Below are positions 25,416-37,629 of a stretch of 64,000 bases of DNA, piece by piece. Source of the stretch: Branchiostoma floridae (lineage: Eukaryota; Chordata; Leptocardii; Amphioxiformes; Branchiostomatidae). Position 1 is the first letter of the stretch. Every line of letters starts with the position of its first letter. A program made the translations under genes and the position numbers. Below the pieces are notes generated by a model. It saw only the letters and a program-made list of their open reading frames with translations. It was not told the DNA's origin and searched no databases. Location: NCBI RefSeq assembly GCF_000003815.2, contig NC_049987.1:14538266-14602265 (forward strand). Reading direction: 5' to 3'.

Positions 25416-28400
25416 CTTAATTGAGTCCTTTGCCAATTAAAGACTAGTTTCTATTTATTAAGCTAATCCTCAATGTTAAAAGGAAAAGAAAGAATCCAGA
25501 GAGGAAAGAGGTTGTGGTTTTGTTACAAGAGCAAAGTTGTTTATTACATATGGCTACCATAGATGCAAGATGTCACAGTGACTACAGATAAGTATAACAT
25601 TTGGAAATCAGCAGATGATGAAATTGTTTATTTCTTGGACTTACGAATGAAGGAATGGAAAGAAAAAAATCTCTATTGCTTTTTTTTAAATCTTAAATGA
25701 CTGCATTCTTTCTTTTATCATCGGTTCAGGAGGAAGAACAAGTTATGTGCTTGTGCCATAATGCATGTAGTAGTTACAATTTCTGGGCAGAAAATTCTAC
25801 AGCTTTTGCTTCTTTTCCTTTGTATTAAAGAGTCTGGCAAAACATTGTTGTAAAATTTTTCAATTTATCTTCAATTTGCACACAGTTCAGCCTTCTCTTT
25901 TATAGCTGTCTTTGATAGGCTGGAATTTAGTAGAAAGTTTAGGAAATTTAAGAAGTCTAGACCACAAAACATACAGACATACCTCTGTGTTATTCTAAGA
26001 TATCTTAAACTGTTAGATCATTGACGTTCTGACACTGATATATCTATCTAGTCTGTTCAACATTCCTTTTAATTAGACTATGTCCAGCAAGAGACAAGGA
26101 AAAAGAGCGGGTTGAGTGACAAACTACCAGAGTTATTTGTGAAAGAATGCTATCAGTGCCATTAGGTAAACTGAGAGAAGAGAAAACTCTTAGCGGAGCT
26201 CTCTGAACACTGGTGGTCTGCAGGGTGATGTAAAGCATGGTGGTGATGGGTGGGAGATAGTGTGATGGGGATAGTGGCATTGTGGTCATAGCGCTAGGGA
26301 TGAAACAATAGCGACACTGTGGTGTAACCGACTAATAAGTATTTGTTTGTGTGCATGTATATACACTTTATACAGTATGTATGTTTGAGTTCATGTGTGT
26401 TTATGCATGCGCGTGTGTGTGTGACAGTGTGTATGCCAATGTGCTTCCACTAGTCATCCTCTGATAATATGTCTATGGTTCTGGCTTTTGATATTTTGCT
26501 TATGCTTCTTTCTTTATTCATTGTTGCTACTCGAAATTGGGTGTGAAATAGATTTTTCTAGCCTTTTTTACTTAAATTTCCAAGTAGCTTTTTATATATC
26601 AATGACTGATATTGTACTCTTACAACTCCTTGGGATGATAAGGAAATACACTCTTTGAAGAAAATTTACACAAAGATGCTTCTCTTTTCTTATCGGTATA
26701 TTTATTTGAAACTGACTTGTTCTTGGTTTCTTGCCCTTCCTTTCTCTGAAGTACAGTCATATCCCACTGACATGTCAGGTGAACCCCAACCCAAATATTG
26801 GCACCAGCAATGACGTCCTGAAGGGCTACACATTGTGTTCTGTTTCATCTCTTAGTGTTGTCCCCAAACAAGACAGCAGTGACAAGCTAAATATGTATTG
26901 TACTGAGATTGCTTGTTACATGCACATTCTTTTGCAAGTTTAACATGTTATTAGTACCAATGTACGCTGTTCTTTTTTCCATATTCTTTAAAATTTAAGT
27001 AGCAATACTCTTCAACACTATTTTCTATTGACATACACAAATGTATATTGATATCTTCAAAAATGCATTATTACCATGATGGTAGAATGATATACTCATA
27101 TAGGCAACAGTGCTATTTGACTTGTCGTTTCAAATATCTAAATGTTAGTCATATGAACAATGCATTTCCATATGGTGTAACACACTCTTTTATACTTTGA
27201 TTTGTCAAGTGTAAACTGTGATACAAAATAAGGATAATTTTCACATACTTGCAGATATATCTACTGACTTCAAGTAGTACAACACTTCTATACAGTTATA
27301 ATGGCTAACAGCATACATCCTGCTATGTCATTCCACTCTACTAAGGTTTGTCTAACCTATCAGTTATAACACAAAAGGCTGCGAATGTTTGCCTATTAGG
27401 TTGTAAAGGTAAGAATAATATCCTGTTCGGCAAGAGGTGACTACGAGCGTGTTGCCATGGCAACATGTTTTATGACATGACAGGTTGTGTAGTGTCTTAA
27501 CCAGGCATGTGAACTCTGGTCACCTGAACTTAAGGTCACCCAGCAAGGCATCACTTATCTAAGAACAGAGATTAAGAGTTCCCTAAGTGGGCTTTGTAAA
27601 CTCTTATACCATGTCTGTAATAGTTAGGGGAGTTAGAAAGTGGCAAAGCTTTCCAGAAAAACAAATGGATAGTAATTTGTTAAGATAAAAAGTGACATTG
27701 GAACTAACATTTCTTTTGTGTTAAAGGATGGATCAGGAATAGTTGTATGGGTGCATGTTAAAAAAAAAGAGCGCAGCCTTACATGTATGTTCCAACACCC
27801 CTATGTTCCGAAATTCTGATATCCATTTACTCCAACATCCCTTCTTTTTGACAGCCCTATGTTAGAGTTAGGAGGTGTTGGAATGCAAGTATATATATTG
27901 GAGCATAGGGGTGTCTAAATATAAGGGTATAACCTGAAAAGTCTGGAGTTTGTATGATTTTTTATGGCACAAGTACCAAAGAGGTAGGATGTTTGAAAAG
28001 TACAGCTTTATGACAAGCTTAAGGGTTGTAGATCAAATTCAATCCAAGAAGTCTATTTTCTACTAATATACACACTTCAATGTCATATCAATAACAAATG
28101 TTACCCACAAATGTTGACTCATCAATAGATTACTGTTTTGCTTACAATCCGTTATCATAAACTTTTTACAACAGAGATGTCAAACAACTGTATTACATTC
28201 AAGAGTACAAAATCCATAAGCAGGAATGTTAAATACAAAGCACTGGCATGTCAGGCACATAAATATGTTCAAAATGATGAATTTGTTTTGTTAAATAGAT
28301 CTAAATGTTTTTTTCTTATTTGAAAAAAACAATTAATCCTTAGTGAAAGTATTTTAGAGTCAATTATGATATTGAACCATTAAAACTACTTGAGCATAAA

Positions 28401-28460
28401 ACTGAAAGCATAGATAGAACTGTCTGAAAAGTTTCACCTGCCTGTAACTTTGCTAGTCAG
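25416..28460. other. non-coding, no gene seen
   Basis: AT-rich. It contains a short GT-rich tract near 26410-26430 and an imperfect hairpin at about 27791-27915, where GTTCCAACACCCCTATG pairs loosely with GGAGCATAGGGGTGTC. No exon was recognised. Confidence 0.5.
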
Positions 28461-28462
28461 GT

Positions 28463-29990
28463 TTGCAGGTGACGTTGACGTTAGCCATGGTGACATTCCG
28501 GTCCCCACGCGGGACGCCACTTACCGCTGGCACGGGCCTGATGTTCCTGTCCCGTCATTGCTCTTATCAGCCCATCCACCAGACTCGCTGTCTACCATCT
28601 AAAGAAGCGGGGACGTACCGGCTCCCCGGAGGACTTAGTCTCAGTCCCTCGGCAGCGCCCGACCTGTCGCCGTGGAAATCCTCAAATCTGGGCCCTGATT
28701 GTATCGAAGCCCCGCACAATATACTCTTAATTTGCGGAGGGAGTGGCCCACCAGACAACGTTTCTCATCAAAAATGTATGATGGCCCCCGCTTTACGAGC
28801 CTCTGTAGGTTTTTTGTCTGCCCGTTTGATCAGTTCATTTCCTGGCCAAGCAGGCGATGATCGGGCTAATTGCGGAGGTTAATGTGGATAGGCAGGCGGG
28901 GGACTCTCCCCAAATTTGTCTTTATGGCGGAACTGTGCTTGCGGGCCCGCATCCGCGGACAGTGACGGTCCCCAGAGCTGCGTTCACCTTCCCGATAACA
29001 TCTACCCGAGCTGATACCACATCTCTAATAAGTCCGAACTAGCCTGTTACGTTTTATGTGGTGGCTCTCTGGTCTGTGGAACCATCGTAACTACTTAGCA
29101 TGGAGATCGTTACAAGCTCCTGTTTCATTTAGGCCCCAAACTACTACTTCCCAAACTTCGTTTCCAGTCAGCAGAGATAGAGCTAGTTTCCTCTTAAAGA
29201 CTTTGCTAAGAACTTCAAGTAACTTAAAGTCCGTACTTAGATGCTAAATATTCCCCACACTCCCCACAGCCCAACCCTATCAGGAGAAGCAGCTTCTAAT
29301 CCATTATGTACAAATTGCTCGGTGGTTTACAGAGCGGCTTATCAGTTCACTGCGGCTTCTACCTACTTCTTACACTATCGCCTTATCCGCCGTGAGATAG
29401 GCTAAGAGACGCACCGAAAGGGAACCCATTACCCGTCGGTTTGCTCTCTCCCATCACAGCCTCTTTGGCAAACATTACGATCGCTAACTGCTCATTATCC
29501 GTTACGAATACACCCCTAGTAAAACCCCGGCTTCCCAAAACCAACAACCTTATCCCTGAGCTGCCGGTATTGTGTAAATGTTTTGCCAGCTCCGAATCCC
29601 CTCAGTTCTTAGTTTCCTCACGTCTTTGCATCAACTCTAAGCAGAGGCAACAAATTTCCCAATGATAGATACCCACCAGGAAGGGAGGTGGGAGTTCTAA
29701 TCCCATTTCCACCTGTTAAGTCGATTTCAGCATGTCCGCAGCGACCACAAGTCCGCCAATTTGCACCAGCATGGTTTGGTGCCTTCGTTACAAATTGCGT
29801 TACGCGCTCAAGCACGATTAGCTGTCGGAGTGGGGGCAGGCGGTAGGGTCAAGATCGGCACCTGACTTGTCCAATCAGATAGAAAGATGAGGAGATTTCC
29901 TTATGGCGTGTGATGCGCCCGGGACCTAAAGAGTTTGGGGAAGTCCCTCAGGTCGGACCCTCAGAGCTGCGGCCTTTGCTACTAGTCAGA
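28463..29990. promoter_or_regulatory. candidate conserved non-coding (regulatory) block
   Basis: For about 1.5 kb the base composition rises to near-balanced GC and the sequence loses the AT-rich low-complexity texture of its surroundings. CpG is retained throughout (GCGTTACGCGCTC, CCCGATAACATC). Frames on both strands are open for at most about 139 codons and none shows a protein family, so it does not look like an exon. This texture is typical of developmental enhancers or conserved non-coding clusters. It lies upstream of the first recognised SPT3 exon. A first exon or promoter of some gene hidden in it cannot be excluded. Confidence 0.45.
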
Positions 29991-32090
29991 TAATCTCTAA
30001 CAAAAACAACTCCTTACTGTGTCCCAATCATCACTGTTGATACCACATGTTATCAAATAAAACTGGAGGCAGTACCAAAGGACTGGCGAGGTCAATACCT
30101 GCTGAATACAATAGTACACGACTGTCTAACTGCCACAGAATGCCTTTCATGTATGGTGGTTAACAGTGAAATTAAAATCATGGCATACTTTATCGTTGCA
30201 TTCTTTTCAAACCATTGTTTATGGTGGTTTCAATTAGGGTTTTTTTTGGCAATCTTTTAAATTGGTTCAGGATAATTCAAATTGGTCCAGGACATTGAAA
30301 ATGACTGGAGAAAAAAACAACTAGTGAATGATGGAATCCACAAGACACTGAAATGCTGTAGATGTACCAAGACGAAAAGAGATGAAGAAGGAGAAAAAAA
30401 AAGCAGAATTATCTCACTGCAGATTGTGAGACCTATTCTTGAAAGGGCTTCTCTATTTCAAGCAAAATTTGTAAGTCGTTATATCATCTATTGATACACC
30501 TCTGCTATGATTATGCATAAATGTATGCACCAAGCTGTCACACCAACAGAAGTATAAACGGTAGATAAATAGGCCTGGGAACTCAAGGTAAAAGGTACAG
30601 ATTGCGGTGCACGTTGAGGTGTTTAATGCATTTTGGGGAGAGAAACAGAGATAACCTTTTGACTCCTTTATTGGTTTTTATTGGTCAGGAATTGGTTTTC
30701 CTTCGGTAATCTGATTATACCTTAATTACCCATGATACCCCAGGATGTGATGGTATTTGTGCATATGAGTCGGGATGTTTATCATGTCTTAGTGGAAACT
30801 TTTCGCTAGCAGAGATGTTGATGAGGTGAAGTTTTAAGGATTTTGCCATATGATAGCTATAAAATAGGAATACAAATTCTGGTACTACTTGTATCCGAAC
30901 ACTTGTTGGTAAGCTTAGGGAAAATTTTATTGTACATTTAATGCTTGCTGTTAGATGAGAATAAAACATTCAGTTATTCAACATCCTGTCAAGCAAAAGC
31001 TTCGGCTTTCTAGGATTACATTATAGCATCTTCACCTAAAAAGCCTTTCAAATCTCAATTTCCTTAACACAATCTGGCGAAAATGTCTTAAAAGCACTTG
31101 TTTTCTTTCTGACACTTTTATGCAAATCAGAAAATCTAAGAGTCTCTTCAAGGGTGGTTGAGGCAAAGGTTCCAGAAGCTGAAAAACTGGCCCTGGCAAC
31201 TGTTTGGATTCCAGGTTTGAAAATTGCAAAAAAGGGTTCCCAATTACAGCAAAGTTGCTGACAATGAAGCATTACATTTTGTTTCTCTCAGCGTGTGATA
31301 TTCTAGACCACTGAGACTGCCACTCCGCCTGATTTAGAGTCCCCTCTCCCCTTGTCCTTCAGTGAGTCACCATCAGCTACCTCATAAAGCTATCACAGGA
31401 GGCTTGCCCCCCCTGACTTCCCCACTTGGTGTGACCGATAGGATCAGACATGGTTGTTACAAGGGGTTAGACACTGTATAGAACATCAAACAAAGCTGGG
31501 GCAAGTACACAATGTGGAAAGGGAAAAAGAACATGTTTGAAATGTGCTCTGTCAGCCAAAATGTACAAGAAGGTAGACTTACTTGAAACAGGTGTTTCGG
31601 TTTAAGTTAACTTTGAAGAATACAATGGAGAAGGTATGAAATAACCTTCGAAATTTGTGCTAGAAAAAAAGGACTTTTTAAGCCTACACACCAAAAGAAT
31701 CTGTCACGTTATAATGATGAATTTGGCCATCACCAACAAAACAACCATTTGGTCGGTTTCTTTCTCCAAACTTTGAAAGGAACAGAAGCTAACCAGACAG
31801 GTCATGACATTGTTCTTGCCCTTCTGTTGTAGGTTAGGGACTGATACAAGCTAGAGGTCATCACGGGGGCACGACCCTTCCCTGGTGATCTGACCCCCAG
31901 GAGAGACCCCCCTCAGTGGAAATAAGCAGTTCAAAAACTGAACATGAGCTACTATTTCTACTGGCATGTTGCTAGGGTCTTTGGGAGAGTTTGTACGATT
32001 GTGTGTATGGCTACTATTGGCTACTTCTTTCTTCAGATAATGTACTACGTTGGGCAAGGAAAGAGTTTCATTTCATAATTTCATTTAGAT
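29991..32090. other. non-coding, no gene seen
   Basis: AT-rich. The small open frame at 30282-30494 is lysine-rich and follows an A-rich tract, with no family match. No RNA gene or transposon was recognised. Confidence 0.5.
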
Positions 32091-32212
32091 AAAAGGTAAA
32101 GGCAGTCCCATAGTCTTCTTGCTGTTGGGGCAGTGGGTTTTTAGTCCACTGTCCATTGGTTAATGGTATTGGAAGGCGAAGCCCTTTCTTCTTCTACCTT
32201 TACCTTACCAAG
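32091..32212. repeat. imperfect inverted-repeat element (GGTAAAGG ends)
   Basis: AAAAGGTAAAGGCAGTCCCA on the left is partly complemented by CTACCTTTACCTTACC on the right, around a GGGGCAGTGGG/CCACTGTCC centre. This resembles a short MITE, but no target duplication is certain. Confidence 0.4.
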
Positions 32213-32286
32213 TCTGGTACTACCCATTTACACCTGGGTGTAGTGAAAAAGTTTGTACTAAGAATCAAGAGCTTTTCATCTTGTAT

Positions 32287-32311
32287 GCTACATGTATGTG
32301 ATACATGTAGC
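32287..32311. repeat. perfect short hairpin on ACATGTA
   Basis: GCTACATGTAT and its exact complement are separated by GTG. The word ACATGTA is common across the window, so this may be chance enrichment rather than a site. Confidence 0.7.
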
Positions 32312-32579
32312 TTGTAAGGCTGATATCAAAGCAGTTGCAGCAAGAATTGAATTTAGTGACAAAGGAATAAGGAAATAACAGCACCGTTACACAAAAACAG
32401 AAATGGGATATATCAACAAAGGATAAGGAAGAAGAAAACTTAAGATCTCATTCAAAGGGAGACTAAAAAGCAGGAGCATGCATTGTCTTGAAAACACTAT
32501 TTCCAGCCATTTAATTAGACAGGTGTCCTATACCTCATACAACAAAGCTTTCCATTCAATTACTTTTGAGCTCCTTGCA

Positions 32580-32960
32580 GTTTTTTCTGCCGATGAATGC
32601 ACGGTAAATTGGCTTTAACGTATTTAGCATATCTTTTCCCAAACAGGCGACTCTCCGCTGGACATAATACTGGACAGCGCATTCAATTACTGAACGTTCT
32701 TTTCAGAAACGGTAAAACGGCAGATAATGGGATTCAAAGGGACAAAGGGTGGGAGCACACGCCAGGCACACTCTCCATGATTGAAACATTTTTCTCCCTG
32801 GTGATTCCCGGAGCAATCATTGTCCAGACAATCTGTTTTGTCCGCTAAAGTTTGTCATTGTTCTTGCCAGACATCGGAGGCTAAAATCTGGTAAAACCCT
32901 CACAAAGACGGTAAAGTAGGAAAACGGTCTTCCGGTGGGAGGTAACACCATTGGTCAGTG
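32580..32960. promoter_or_regulatory. candidate conserved non-coding block
   Basis: This is mixed-complexity sequence with retained CpG (GGCGACTCTCCGC, GTAAAACGGCAG) embedded in AT-rich DNA. It contains homeodomain-like TTAATTA-type and CAATCATTGTC (SOX-like) words. The 83-codon open frame has no family match. This call rests on composition only. Confidence 0.35.
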
Positions 32961-33293
32961 ACTAATTATGAACACTATGCATTGTCAATAGAAAGGAAAT
33001 GAAAGCATACTGTGATATAGAAATAAAGACCATAGTCCTTTCATTCCAAGTCATCAGTAAAGAGTACGGTCAAAAATGAAATATATTGTGTCAAATAATC
33101 TTTTCACTTTTCTAGTGCAATTGTCATTTCATAGATCTAAAATAAGAAAACAGGAAGTAGGCAGTCCATAAAAGCAATATATAGACTTCCTTGTGTCAAA
33201 GGAAACTTACTTATGTGCTCTGAATTGTGTAAACTTAAACCTACACATGGCAAAACATGATCTTTGACTGGTAGTTGGTTACAAACTGTGTTA

Positions 33294-33867
33294 CGAGGGG
33301 CGTGCAATTAGTAATGGTCCTGACCCATTTTCCATAACAGGAGATTAATGAAACTTGGCACAGTTATTAGTCTTTCTCTTCATAGGAATCACCCAGAGTT
33401 ATGCATTTCTCCCATCGTTTGATGCAGCTCTGGACACCGATTTTGTAGGACACCCCAGGTTGGTCCTCCAACTGATGCCTCATCAATGGCACAAGAGGGA
33501 CGACCAGGCCTGGGAGCTGTTTCCACAGACTTCCAGCCACGTTTGAATTCAGGATGCCAGCGTTTTACAAGGTCATATGATGGGGCATCATCACCATAAG
33601 TTTCATTTATTTCATCAAAAGTCTTCTTTGGTGTGCGTCCAAATACAAAAACCAGATCACTGCGCGACACTCAACTGGCTCCATTTCACACCTGGTCCAT
33701 TTCGCACCTGACTAAGTTCAAACACCAGTAAATCAGAAACCACAATTAGTTCAGAGCTGTCTTTTGCAACATAACCCATAGAGATATGAATTATTACACA
33801 TACAAAATTTCATTTAGATCAGACAACTGGAAGTGGGTCAGGACCATTACTTATTGCACGCCCCTCG
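33294..33867 (-). mobile_element. internally deleted mariner element (574 bp)
   Basis: The element is bordered by TA on each side (33292-33293 and 33868-33869). Its inverted ends start CGAGGGGCGTGCAAT and match over 34 bases with one difference. Inside, on the minus strand, lie the first and last parts of a mariner transposase, described separately. A full-length mariner is about 1.3 kb, so roughly half or more of the element is missing from the middle. The near-identical ends suggest a fairly young insertion or ongoing mobilisation in trans. Confidence 0.93.
33367..33684 (-). pseudogene. mariner transposase remnant, N- and C-terminal parts fused by deletion
   Basis: Reading starts at an ATG at 33684 with MEPVECRAVIW, the typical mariner N-terminus. 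After a frameshift it continues in the frame open from 33670 with TPKKTFDEINETYGDDAPSY and VKRWHPEFKRG, the helix-turn-helix DNA-binding region, and then a GRP motif. After about residue 75 the match stops. A different frame then gives CIKRWEKCITLGDSYEEKD followed by TAA TAA at 33364-33369, which is the usual mariner C-terminus. The catalytic D-D-D region is entirely missing, so the protein cannot act. Two frame changes confirm it is a pseudogene. Confidence 0.9.
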
Positions 33868-33869
33868 TA

Positions 33870-35860
33870 GAGTCTGGTAGTTTTTTTTCAGCACTCATTG
33901 TGCAATATTTTTCATCTTTAGGCAAGTGTGGTGGGTTCTATCATCTGCGATATAATGTATATACATTTGTATATATATATGCTGAAAAATTCACAGTCAA
34001 ACAATATGAACTGCACCTGTCAGTCAAACTTTTGCAATTAACTCTCTGTAAGGTCTGGGGCCAACAAAGAAACTAGCAAACAACCCTGTATAATGAGGGT
34101 ATAACAAGTGCGTGCCAGGCACACTTGTCTCTCATTTGTGGCATCCCTGAATAGACTGGAGAAGACAATGCCCACAGTGGATGTAAAAGACATCACGGTT
34201 GGTCAAAGAATGATGGCACACGCTATGCACGCTTTTTTTCATCAATGAAAGTAACCGTGAGTCACCCGTGTGACAGCTGCCGCTTTCTTGTTGGCGCTTT
34301 TAGAAAGTTTGTGTCATTCTTTATGAACAGTTGTTTTTTCAAGTGTGAAAATGCCATTCTTATATAAGTTATAGTCTTACTCAGTAGAAGGTCAGCAGAG
34401 AACAATGCCATCAAAACAGCTACATGTACTTTAAAGGAGTTCAAGACAAATAAGGTCATGTCTTCATCTTTTTGTCTTCACTATGATGTGCTGACAAACA
34501 ACTCCTATTGAAGGACTGACAATAAAAGACAGCTTTTGTAATATGCAATACAATGTACAGTTACAGTAATACCTTGGATAACTAGTGATGATATTTTTCT
34601 TTGCCATGTTTGTCTCGCAAAATGCTTTAGGTTTAGCAAAGAACTATAACCTCCAACTGTTATACACATTATTGGGTTCAATGCTTTGGATTCGGACCCA
34701 TGACCTTCTGATCTCATAGCAAGGTGGTACATTCTGCTACACCAAGACACGATATAGCTTATTTTTACTATAAAAGTTGGAAGATTCTGAGTAAAAAGTT
34801 TGTCAGATTACATAGAGAACACCACAGTTAGAGATGATGACCATCCCATACAACTTGACCATTTGCACCAATACACACTTGACTTGTCTTCCTGCTCTTC
34901 CATTTGTTGGGAGGAATTTACTGATTATGGACCAACCCTGCGCAAATCCCTCGTCCCAAGGGTAAACAGCCATTTACATAAACCGCTTATCCACACTTTG
35001 TTAAACATTCCCAGCCAACTGCCTTCTACAGATCACAATAGCAGCGTGCTATCATAGACTAATTGCTCTTCATTCAGAAGATTCTGTTGGTCATTTTGGT
35101 TTCTCTTTTATCTTGTTGTTTTGGGTGTTTATGATTCAGGTGTTTGGAAGACACATTGGTTGATACACTTTTACATGGAGGCCACCCCAAAATTCTGTTT
35201 TAAGAAGAAACACATATCTAAAGCATTGCATAGTGATTTTCCTCTATCCAAAGTGACATGAACTGATCTTGAAAAGTTCTGTTACAAAAATCTCCTGATT
35301 GCTATTTGAAATGGTCATGATTGCTATTTAAAATCAGGAGCTTTTCTGACCAACGACCACCTGTTCTCGATCACAAGCATCACTTTTTCTTTATCAGGTG
35401 TCCAACACGAAAGTGAATTAACAGCACAATATGGCAATGTACATGTGCAGTTTTCACGGTTATCAATGCTCAATGCTATATGAACAAATATCCAGAAACA
35501 ATCAATGTTACAGATTAATAAAATTTCAAGTACCCAAGATGTTTCATAGAATTAGAATATGGAAATGTCTTTCTAGGGACAGGACTATTGCTGATATACC
35601 CTACCCCCCATGGTGAATGACTAATTATAGAGATGAGGTACAAGCGCTTAGTTGTACATCATCACAGCAGTATCATTTACAACGTTGGCTTTATGTATTG
35701 TCTTCAAATTTGTAACGTAAAGAAGTAGACCTATAGTAACTTTACAAAATAGGAATAAAAGCATGGAACATCATTTAAGTTAGGGAGAAGCATGTTGAGA
35801 AAAGAAGTCACTCAAAGAGAAATGCCCAAGTCTTACCTGTATCTCTGTTGTGTTTTCCAG
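33870..35860. other. non-coding stretch before SPT3 exon A
   Basis: AT-rich sequence ending in the pyrimidine-rich acceptor tract of exon A. A tRNA-derived repeat lies at 34688-34747. No preceding SPT3 exon ending in AT before a GT donor, with the expected Glu-Leu/Ile-Gln-x-Met coding sequence, was found here or further upstream. Confidence 0.6.
34688..34747 (-). repeat. tRNA-derived SINE head
   Basis: On the minus strand TCTTGGTGTAGCAGAATG gives an A box and GGGTCCGAATCC (34688-34699 on the plus strand) a close match to the B-box consensus, at tRNA-like spacing. The rest does not form a convincing tRNA cloverleaf, so it is called a SINE head rather than a tRNA gene. Confidence 0.6.
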
Positions 35861-35945
35861 GTACACGTTTGGCGACCACCGCCGTCCCTTGCAGTCGTCC
35901 GCCGCGCTGATCGAAGAAGTCGTCCACAGCCAGATGACCAGCCTG
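35861..35945 (+). CDS. SUPT3H: SPT3/SUPT3H, internal coding exon A (partial gene)
   Basis: This exon encodes 28 whole codons after one base that completes the previous codon, so it is entered in phase 2 and left at a codon boundary. The peptide reads YTFGDHRRPL, then SSAALIEEVVHSQM, ending TSL. It matches the start of the N-terminal histone fold of SPT3/SUPT3H, where family members have a Met-Tyr-x-x-Gly-Asp-x-Arg-Arg-Pro-Leu motif followed by the alpha-1 helix with a conserved Glu-Glu/Asp-Val-Val-His core. The first base G probably completes the Met codon before the Tyr. The acceptor is a pyrimidine-rich tract ending TTTTCCAG and the donor is CTG|GTGAGT. SPT3 is a nuclear SAGA-complex subunit whose paired histone folds help deliver TBP to promoters. 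The exon's GC content is well above the flanking intron. The assignment is strong because exon B continues the alignment without a gap. Confidence 0.93.
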
Positions 35946-37613
35946 GTGAGTCCTCTCCCTGTCCCTGTGTCCAGCCCTACTGAAGTCTTTATCGCTGCCT
36001 CCTGTTGGCAGAGCAGATTTCACACTTCATCAGGCAACCAATGACCCTTTCTGACACAGGACAGGTTCAGGAGATTAGCGCCTATTTGTGAGGGATTCAG
36101 CTGGTGGGAGAGAGAATAGATGATGTACTGTGAGGGAGTGTGTGGCTCATCTCCTGTTCTCACCTCACACCTGCTGGAGAAAAGGGGGAGGGGGGTGTTT
36201 ACTGAGGGACCTGTTGGTGGGGAGGGGCAGGGCTACAGGGGGGCATTGTTTGGGAGAGGGATGATGAGGCTTTGATTGACAGATGAATGGGACAATAGTT
36301 AGGAGCAGTGGTGGGTGGGAAGTTTACCAGAACAAGCACCACTGAGTGATCTTAGTTTTTGATTCAAACATTTTTACAAGGGTTCTTCAAAAGACTAAGG
36401 AGGCCAATGAATTGATTTTGACAAAAGTGGCCTTTCTGACAAAATCATAAATGGACAACAGTTGGGAAAAAACATAGTTTACTCAGTCATAGCTATTAGA
36501 AAAGCCAAATGTTTTCAGTTTTCTTGGGACTATAGGCAAAGAAATAGTTGGTATAGAATATAGTTTTGATTATTCAAAAAAGATATCTAAGAAGCATGCA
36601 ATATATTTAGTTACTCAAGTATGAAATAAAATGGAGAATTTTTACTTGTTTATAAAATGGAAAATACATGCCCGTGGTTGTAACCATTGACAGTATGAAA
36701 CATTACAGTGGGTGGTCCTTGTTGAGGAAACTTTTCATATGCTGATACTATGGACATGGTACATTGAGACCAATAATGGCAATTATAGACAGGGACGTTT
36801 GTTTTGGTCTATTTTGTACTTTTCCTTTATAGTAAAAAGAGTACCTGTTGTCTGAGTCTGTATCTAAGTGTGTGGTCTAATGTTGATAATAGGTAATGTG
36901 GACTTAGAGATAAACTAGACTGTACATTTGTGGGTATGGAAAGTTCGTAAAATGTTTCACTACATATTTCAGTTTTTTCTGGTTACAAGTTAGCAATTTA
37001 TGATATCATTTGTCCGGCTTGATTTTTTCTTTCACATTTCCATTTCAAAATTTTTTTAAACCGTTTTTCTCCAGGTTTTTCTTCTACTTTTTGTACACAA
37101 TCCGCCCACACAGTTTGGTTTTGCCTTTATGTTTTGTAATCTTGGGTGGACACAGGGGGATATAGGCTTCATGAACTGATAGCCTTTGTTTGTGTTTGTG
37201 GAAAACCTCCCATTGTTTTGTTTGTGGAGCGGGCTCTTTGATGATCACAAACATGCCGACAGGGGAACAATATGCCCCTTTCTTGTGACCAAACAAGTTG
37301 ACATAATTACTTCTCTTTTAAGAATCGTCTCCTTTATTGTTTGATTATTAAATTTCTAATTACAACAATTAGTTATAGCTGTTAAATGACCAGGAAGTCA
37401 ATCTGAATTGGAATCAGGTATGTTATTGATAAACATATATAAAGCTAATAATTTTTGTGATATCATTATCAACACCTGTAGAGGTAAATATACTGGTACT
37501 GTATACTGGTAATGTCTTGCAACAAAGCATTAGTATTGATTGTACCACTATCAGAGGGATGCTAATGTTACTGTATTATGGTGTATAGGGTGGTGAGAAG
37601 TGTAGCTACCAGG

Positions 37614-37629
37614 CACACACACACACACA
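37614..37629. repeat. (CA)8 microsatellite
   Basis: Eight uninterrupted CA units inside the SPT3 intron. It is short and unremarkable. Confidence 0.95.

Noticed and set aside
26400-26430. GT-rich tract as a significant microsatellite
   Set aside because: Interrupted and short.
32597-32848. 83-codon open frame with a hydrophobic C-terminus
   Set aside because: It lies in a mixed-composition block with no family match; better explained as non-coding conserved sequence.
34688-34747. Functional tRNA gene on the minus strand
   Set aside because: A and B boxes are present but acceptor and anticodon stems do not pair convincingly, so a SINE head is favoured.
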